The position numbers and the translations under genes are program-made. Positions 59,646-64,000 of a stretch of 64,000 nucleotides of DNA are shown here, in pieces. This stretch comes from Nocardia asteroides (GTDB lineage: Bacteria; Actinomycetota; Actinomycetes; Mycobacteriales; Mycobacteriaceae): NCBI RefSeq assembly GCF_021183625.1, contig NZ_CP089214.1:930001-994000 (forward strand). Reading direction: 5' to 3'. Under the pieces are notes generated by a model. It saw only the letters and a list, made by a program, of their open reading frames with translations, did not search any database and was not told the DNA's origin. Each line of letters starts with the position of its first letter. Within the stretch, counting starts at the first letter, position 1.

Positions 59646-60857
59646 TCAAGCGGGCACGACGCGTACCGGCATCTCGACGATGCCGGTGAACTGGTACGAC
59701 CGGAGCCGAGGAGTCGGGCCGGTGATCTCGATCAGCGCCAGTTTGCGCGCGAGTGTGGCGAACATGATCTCGATCTCCATCACCGCCAGGTGTTTGCCGA
59801 TGCAGAAGTGCGGGCCGCCCCCGCCGAAACCGAGGTGCGGGTTGGGGTTGCGGCCGATGTCGAACTTCTCGGGCTCGGCGAAGACCGCCTCGTCCCGGTT
59901 GGCCGAAACCAGGTGCGCCATGATCTTCTCCCCCGCGGGGATGAGCCGGCCACCCACCTCGGTGTCCGCGGTCGTGGTGCGGCGGAAGACCTTGGTCGGC
60001 GAGACCCAGCGCACGATCTCCTCGGCGGCGGTCGGCGCCAGTTCGGGATCGTTCCGCAGCCGGGCCCACTGGTCGGGAAACCGAGCGAAGGCCTCGACGC
60101 CACCCGCGATCGAATAGCGGGTGGTCTCGTTGCCCGCGACGGTCATCAGGATGAAGAAGGCCTGGAACTCCTCGTCGGTGAGTTCATTCCCGTGCTCGTC
60201 CTTGCTGACCATCCGCGTCACCGTGTCCTCCAGCGGGCAGCGGCGGCGCTCGTTCCCCAGCTCCGAGGCGTATCCGGACATCTCGATGACCGCTCGCCGG
60301 GTCTGCTCGGCACCGCCCTGCTCGTGATCGGTCTGACCGGCGATCGCCCGCGACCATTCGAAGATGTGCTGCCGGTCCGCGCGCGGAATCCCCATGAGTT
60401 CGGCGATCACGATCAGCGGCAACTCGGCGGCGAGCGTGCGCACGAGGTCGAACTCGCCGACGGCGATCGCCTGATCCACCAGCGCCTCGCATTCGGCGAC
60501 CACCCGCGGCCGCACCCGCTGGATGGCGCGCGGAGTGAAACCGCGATTCACCAGGGAGCGAACCCGGCTGTGCCGGGGCGGATCCTGATGAATCATCATG
60601 CGGCGCTGGACGTCGATGGCGACCTCGTCGAACTCCTGCGGCTGTGAGCCCTTGCGCTCGGAGGAGAACAGCTCCGGATGCCGCGCCACGTGCACGATGT
60701 CGGCGTGCCGGGTCAGTGCCCAGTGCCCCTCCGGCACCTCGGGGTCGGGGTGGTGGAAGACCGGCGCCTGCCGCCGCAGGATCGCGAAATCGTCGTAGGG
60801 CGGCCCGTCGAGGTAACGCTCCTGATCGAAGACATCGATGGTGTCGAGACTGGTCAA
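59646..60857 (-). CDS. Cytochrome P450
   Basis: A 403-aa soluble P450 monooxygenase. The I-helix is AGNETT (residues 241-246), the ExxR pair is Glu280/Arg283, and the heme loop FGGGGPHFCIGKHLA carries ligand Cys352. The heme loop and the RMMIHQDPPRHSRVRSLVN segment resemble CYP124/CYP125/CYP142-type actinobacterial enzymes that oxidise fatty or sterol side chains, but the family number is not assignable by eye. It starts with TTG 60857 behind AAGGAG. Two copies of a GACAAC-N4-GTTGTC operator lie upstream, next to a tetR gene on the same strand. No ferredoxin is adjacent. Confidence 0.88.
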   Translation of the reverse strand: MTSLDTIDVFDQERYLDGPPYDDFAILRRQAPVFHHPDPEVPEGHWALTRHADIVHVARHPELFSSERKGSQPQEFDEVAIDVQRRMMIHQDPPRHSRVRSLVNRGFTPRAIQRVRPRVVAECEALVDQAIAVGEFDLVRTLAAELPLIVIAELMGIPRADRQHIFEWSRAIAGQTDHEQGGAEQTRRAVIEMSGYASELGNERRRCPLEDTVTRMVSKDEHGNELTDEEFQAFFILMTVAGNETTRYSIAGGVEAFARFPDQWARLRNDPELAPTAAEEIVRWVSPTKVFRRTTTADTEVGGRLIPAGEKIMAHLVSANRDEAVFAEPEKFDIGRNPNPHLGFGGGGPHFCIGKHLAVMEIEIMFATLARKLALIEITGPTPRLRSYQFTGIVEMPVRVVPA

Positions 60858-61029
60858 CGGGTAACTCCTTCATGATCCGCCGTCGGCGACGCTCGTGCGC
60901 CTTCGAGACTCCCTGCGGGAGTACGGCTTCCGTCTTGAAGAAGGTATGTCCGGGGGTTGCCGACCGGCACCCCTAACGGGACGAGTCCCCTCCCCTAACG
61001 CGGCGGCAGCGTAGGGGGTGCACCGGAGC

Positions 61030-61045
61030 GACAACCACAGTTGTC
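61030..61045. promoter_or_regulatory. Operator copy A upstream of the P450
   Basis: GACAAC-CACA-GTTGTC is a perfect inverted repeat of six-base arms, about 173 bp before the P450 start. The same arms recur at 61089-61104. It is the likely binding site for the TetR protein encoded just upstream. The remaining 245-bp spacer contains a GC-poorer patch around 60880-60960 where the P450 promoter probably lies. Confidence 0.65.
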
Positions 61046-61074
61046 AGTGCGGCGCCCGAAGCGCACCCGCCAAG

Positions 61075-61118
61075 CGACACCCTGGGATGACAACTCAAGT
61101 TGTCATCCCAGGGTGTCG
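61075..61118. promoter_or_regulatory. 44-bp perfect palindrome covering the tetR stop codon
   Basis: Two 21-base arms (61075-61095 and 61098-61118) match without error around CA. The core GACAACT-CA-AGTTGTC (61089-61104) is operator copy B. One arm encodes the last residues of the TetR protein (DTLG-stop), so coding sequence and its inverted copy abut. As RNA it would form a very strong hairpin, without a U-tract, so it may also end or slow tetR transcription before the P450 gene. Confidence 0.7.
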
Positions 61119-61894
61119 GCGCTGTGCGGCCACCGCTTGCGCGCAGCCTGCCTGCTCATCCCGAGAGCGCGGCCGATATCGCCGTAGGACGCCCCGGCGG
61201 CCAGCGCCGCCCTGGCGCGTTCGTCCACCCGCTCGGCCGCCGACCGGCGCTCGGCCTCAGCCTCGACCAGGGCATCCAGCGCCGACTCCGGCTCCGCGGC
61301 CGCTCCGGGCGGATCCGCGACGACCAGCGGACGCAGGCAGGGGCCGAGCAGTTCGACGAGCCGCTCCGCCGGTGCGTCGGCCACCCCCGGGATCGGCACC
61401 ATGTACCGCGCCAGCAGAACCCCCAGGACAAGCGTGCCGATGAGGGCGGAGCGCCGCTCGGCATCCGCACCGACCACGACCCGCGTCCACGGGCTGCTCT
61501 CGGGATTCATGATCGCGCAGCGCACCGCGTGGGCGGCCTCGGGATGGGTGAGCATGGAGCGCAGCACCGGCATGGTCCGGTCGTCCTTGCGGTCCACATC
61601 GGCGAACGCGTGCCGCAGCAACCGCTCCCCCAGCTCCTCCGGCGGCCCCTCCAGCGCGTCGTCGAGGGTGACCGGGATGCCCGCGACCTGGTCGAACAGT
61701 GCACCCTTCGTCCCGAAGTGCTGCATCACCAGCGCCGGGTCGACCTCGGCCTGCTGCGCGATGGCCCGCACCGTCGTCTCCAGGTAGCCGCGCTCGGCGA
61801 AGAGCTCACCGGCGGCGTCGAGGATCGCCTGCCTGGTCTGGCTGCGCCGTTCGGCCCGGCTGACCGGAAGGCTGTCGATGTCGTGCACGGTCAC
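61103..61894 (-). CDS. TetR repressor with an extra C-terminal HTH
   Basis: A 263-aa regulator, longer than most of its family. The TetR HTH is at about residues 20-65 (RQAILDAAGELFAERGYLET, TVRAIAQQAEVDPALVMQHF), followed by a TetR_C_33-like ligand domain. The last 37 residues (ARAALAAGASYGDIGRALGM, then SRQAARKRWP) form a second, clear helix-turn-helix not usual in TetR proteins. GTG 61894 is the chosen start; the frame upstream is antisense. It is divergent from an MFS pump and lies upstream of the P450, with operator repeats on both sides. Confidence 0.85.
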   Translation of the reverse strand: MTVHDIDSLPVSRAERRSQTRQAILDAAGELFAERGYLETTVRAIAQQAEVDPALVMQHFGTKGALFDQVAGIPVTLDDALEGPPEELGERLLRHAFADVDRKDDRTMPVLRSMLTHPEAAHAVRCAIMNPESSPWTRVVVGADAERRSALIGTLVLGVLLARYMVPIPGVADAPAERLVELLGPCLRPLVVADPPGAAAEPESALDALVEAEAERRSAAERVDERARAALAAGASYGDIGRALGMSRQAARKRWPHSADTLG

Positions 61895-61912
61895 AGCACC
61901 CTCACTCAACGG

Positions 61913-61959
61913 TTGTAGACGATAAGCCGCGCGGCCTCTATGCTGAGTCCAGTCTACAA
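61913..61959. promoter_or_regulatory. Split inverted repeat between tetR and the MFS pump
   Basis: TTGTAGAC (61913-61920) and GTCTACAA (61952-61959) are perfect inverse copies 31 bp apart in the 131-bp divergent spacer. The gap places them on the same face of the DNA, about four turns apart (centre to centre 39 bp). They may be two half-sites for one looping regulator, or the flanks of two overlapping promoters. They differ from the GACAAC sites before the P450. Confidence 0.5.
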
Positions 61960-62025
61960 GCGTGGAGCAACAGCGCAGGGCCGCGTCACCGCCCACGCCC
62001 TCCGATTCCGTCGAACGGACCGTCT

Positions 62026-63507
62026 ATGACCAGCCGAGATACCCAATCGACCGCGCACGTACCGGATCCCGCCCCCGCTGCGGACAGGCGAGAAACCGAT
62101 CCGCCGCGCACCGGTGACCGCAGACTCGCAATCGTCCTCGGTGTGATCGTGACCTGTCAGCTCATGGTCGCGGTGGACAGCAACGTGGTCAATATCGCCC
62201 TGCCCGAGATCCAGTCGGGGCTCGGCATGTCCGCGCTCGCGCTGGCGTGGGTCTTCAGCGCGTACTCCCTGGCCTACGGCGGACTGCTGCTGCTCGGCGG
62301 CCGCGCCGGCGACATCCTCGGCAGACGGCGGATGTTCATCTGGGGCCTGTCCCTCGTCGTCGCCGCCTCCGTGCTCGGCGGCATCGCCCCGAACGAGGCC
62401 GTGCTCATTGCCGCGCGCGCCCTGCAGGGTGCGGGCTTCGCCTTCGCCGGCCCCGCCGCGCTGTCGATGATCGCGGCGACCTTCGCCGACGGCCCGGAGC
62501 GCACCAGGGCACTCGGGGTGTTCTCCATGGTCACCGGCTTCGGCATCACCCTCGGGCTGGTCCTCGGCGGCGTGCTCACCACGCTGAGCTGGCGGCTGGT
62601 GTTCTTCATCAACGTGCCGATCGGGCTGGTGACCATCCTGCTCGCGGCCAGGTACCTCACCGAGACCGAACGCCACCGCGGCCGATTCGACCTGCTCGGC
62701 GCGATCGTCTCGACCCTGGGCATGGTCGGCATCGTCTACGGCCTCACCAACGGCGCGAACGGCTGGACCGACCCCGCCACCCTCGCACCGATACTCACCG
62801 GCCTCGCCCTGGTGGCGCTGTTCGTCCGCATCGAACGCCGCGCCGCCCAACCGATCATGCCGCTGCGGCTGCTGCACGACCCGGTCCGCGCGGGCGCCTA
62901 CCTGACCTTCGTCCTGCTCATGGCCTCCATGGCGGGCACCTACATCCTGCTCTCGCTCTACCTCCAGGACGCGCTCGGCTTCGGCCCGCTCCAGGCCGGG
63001 CTGGCCTTCCTGCCAATGGCCGCGGTCCAATTCGCCGTGGCGAAGACCGCACCCGCGCTCATCGCGCGGTTCGGGCGCGGACCGATGCTGCTCACCGGTG
63101 TGCTCCTGATGATGCTGGAAGCGGTGTGGCTGACCACCACCAGCGAGTCGAGCAATTACGTGACCGGTGTCCTCGGCCCGTTCGTCCTGCTCGGCGCCGG
63201 GCTCAGCCTCGCCTTCGTCACCCTGAACCTGACAGTGCTCGGCGGGCTGGAACCCCGGGACATGGGTGCGGCCTCCGGGCTGCTCCAGGCCACCCAGCAG
63301 ATCGGGCTCTCCCTCGGCGTCGCGGTACTGACCACGCTCTACCAGTCCGCCGGCGACCAGCACCCGAACGGCGCCGCAGGCAGCAGGGAAGTACTGGCAC
63401 ACGGCCTTTCCACGGCGGTGCTCGCGGCCGTCGGTTTCACGGGGGCGGCGTTGCTCATCGGCTTGTTCGTCGCCAGGCGCACGCCGAAGACGGCTGCCGC
63501 CCGATGA
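62026..63507 (+). CDS. MFS multidrug transporter, 14-TM DHA2 family
   Basis: A 493-aa drug:proton antiporter. After a 33-residue polar leader there are 14 hydrophobic spans. DSNVVNIALPEIQSGLGMSA with the membrane-embedded Asp (helix 1), GGRAGDILGRRRMFIWGLSL (motif A) and GFGITLGLVLGGVLTTLSWR (motif C) are all present. It matches EmrB/QacA-type exporters. It is divergent from the TetR gene, the standard arrangement for an inducible pump. The start is ATG 62026 with a weak ribosome site. Confidence 0.9.
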   Translation: MTSRDTQSTAHVPDPAPAADRRETDPPRTGDRRLAIVLGVIVTCQLMVAVDSNVVNIALPEIQSGLGMSALALAWVFSAYSLAYGGLLLLGGRAGDILGRRRMFIWGLSLVVAASVLGGIAPNEAVLIAARALQGAGFAFAGPAALSMIAATFADGPERTRALGVFSMVTGFGITLGLVLGGVLTTLSWRLVFFINVPIGLVTILLAARYLTETERHRGRFDLLGAIVSTLGMVGIVYGLTNGANGWTDPATLAPILTGLALVALFVRIERRAAQPIMPLRLLHDPVRAGAYLTFVLLMASMAGTYILLSLYLQDALGFGPLQAGLAFLPMAAVQFAVAKTAPALIARFGRGPMLLTGVLLMMLEAVWLTTTSESSNYVTGVLGPFVLLGAGLSLAFVTLNLTVLGGLEPRDMGAASGLLQATQQIGLSLGVAVLTTLYQSAGDQHPNGAAGSREVLAHGLSTAVLAAVGFTGAALLIGLFVARRTPKTAAAR

Positions 63508-63605
63508 CGCCGTCAGGCGGCGCCGCGCTGTCCGAGCGCCTGTGGGTGCGGGCCACCGACCCCGGCCTCGACCTCGACCTCGCCACGGCGTTCGGTGCGG
63601 CGTAG
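63504..63605 (+). CDS. Possible small ORF coupled to the MFS gene
   Basis: ATG 63504 overlaps the MFS stop as ATGA and opens a 33-residue frame ending at TAG 63603-63605 (ALSERLWVRATDPGLDLDLA in the middle). I do not recognise it. The coupling is the only argument for translation; it may equally be the leftover of a longer gene, or chance. Confidence 0.25.
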   Translation: MTPSGGAALSERLWVRATDPGLDLDLATAFGAA

Positions 63606-63710
63606 CCGGCTCGGCTCCGTCCCACCGAGAGCCGCACCCGTAGGCCGACCGATGAGTTCGCGCCGCCACGGCCGTCGAAACTCGTGACACCAACGGGAAA
63701 GGACAGCACC

Positions 63711-64000
63711 ATGGCGGAGCTTCTCGGCGACTTCATCACCTCCCTCGACGGCTACGCGTCGGGAGCGGGCTGGCCCGGGTTCTGGGGCCTCGAGGGTCCG
63801 GAGTACCTCGCCTGGCTCGGCGAACAGCCGGAGGCCACCCACCTGATGGGGGCGAACACCTACCGCCTGATGTCGGGCTTCGCCACCGGCGCGGTCCCCG
63901 ACGGCCAGGACGAGTTCCGGCCGGACGAGCAGGCGTCCGTCGACGGGCTCACGGCAGCACCCAAGGTGGTCTTCTCCTCCTCGCTCGAACAGCCGTTGAC
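63711..64000 (+). CDS. Dihydrofolate reductase-like (RibD C-terminal) protein, partial
   Basis: ATG 63711, with GGGAAAGGA ahead, opens a frame that runs off the window after 96 codons. It begins MAELLGDFITSLDGYASG, then WGLEGPEYLAWL and THLMGANTYRLMSGFA, followed by APKVVFSSSLEQPL. This is the pattern of the actinobacterial DHFR-like/RibD_C family (YwjB/YyaP type), which binds NADPH but is usually not the housekeeping folate enzyme. The function is unassigned. Only the first half is visible. Confidence 0.85.
   Translation, partial: MAELLGDFITSLDGYASGAGWPGFWGLEGPEYLAWLGEQPEATHLMGANTYRLMSGFATGAVPDGQDEFRPDEQASVDGLTAAPKVVFSSSLEQPL

Noticed and set aside
1..64000. CRISPR arrays, tRNA or rRNA genes
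   Set aside because: I found no regularly spaced repeats, no cloverleaf-like sequences with a CCA end, and no rRNA signature stretches. A tRNA scan would be more sensitive than reading by eye.

Overview
This 64 kb window is very GC-rich, uses many GTG/TTG starts, and carries a complete yrbE-mce import operon, two antigen-85-like secreted esterases, a conservon-type sensor pair and a TIGR00027-type methyltransferase. Together these point to a mycolic-acid actinomycete of the Mycobacteriales, most likely Nocardia or a close relative. The genus is inferred from gene content only. I saw no rRNA, tRNA or CRISPR array.

Layout. 1-7.7 kb: minus-strand yrbEA-yrbEB-mceABCDEF operon; mceF runs off the left edge. 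7.8-8.7 kb: divergent anti-sigma ATPase and STAS antagonist. 8.7-14.7 kb: MFS pump behind a 37-bp palindromic operator, three AraC-type proteins in line with an alpha/beta hydrolase, and a divergent secreted hydrolase. 14.7-17.5 kb: conservon sensor kinase plus roadblock protein (the usual third and fourth genes are absent). 17.7-32.0 kb: aldehyde dehydrogenase, uracil-type permease, paired fluoride channels, PucR regulator, PhoU, glycosyltransferases, MFS pump and two tandem antigen-85-like esterases.

32.0-38.6 kb begins with an integrase scar and holds an accessory module: MFS pump, flavin-dependent (LLM) monooxygenase, a frameshifted nitroreductase, an SMP-30 hydrolase and a TetR regulator. 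A shared CCTCCGTAT motif lies upstream of the monooxygenase and of tetR.

38.6-54.3 kb is the most interesting part. It holds an aromatic-ring catabolic cluster: Rieske dioxygenase alpha/beta with ferredoxin and reductase, cis-dihydrodiol dehydrogenase, mhpB-type extradiol dioxygenase, mhpC-type hydrolase, mhpD-type hydratase, an acyl-CoA ligase and a coupled acyltransferase-like protein. The acetaldehyde dehydrogenase is a pseudogene cut by a scrambled IS5-type remnant, and no aldolase is present. Beyond a CocE/NonD hydrolase lies the wreck of a second, inverted and diverged copy of the same cluster (52.2-52.8 kb), whose XRE-cupin regulator is intact. The intact enzyme cluster keeps only a cupin fragment of its own regulator. 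Three copies of one operator motif connect the two copies.

54.6-64 kb: MerR-controlled MFS pump with a truncated LLM monooxygenase, TetR with a divergent mycothiol-isomerase-like gene, a methyltransferase, a hydrolase, a P450 behind two copies of a GACAAC-N4-GTTGTC operator next to a TetR with an extra C-terminal HTH, a 14-helix MFS pump, and a partial dihydrofolate-reductase-like gene at the right edge.
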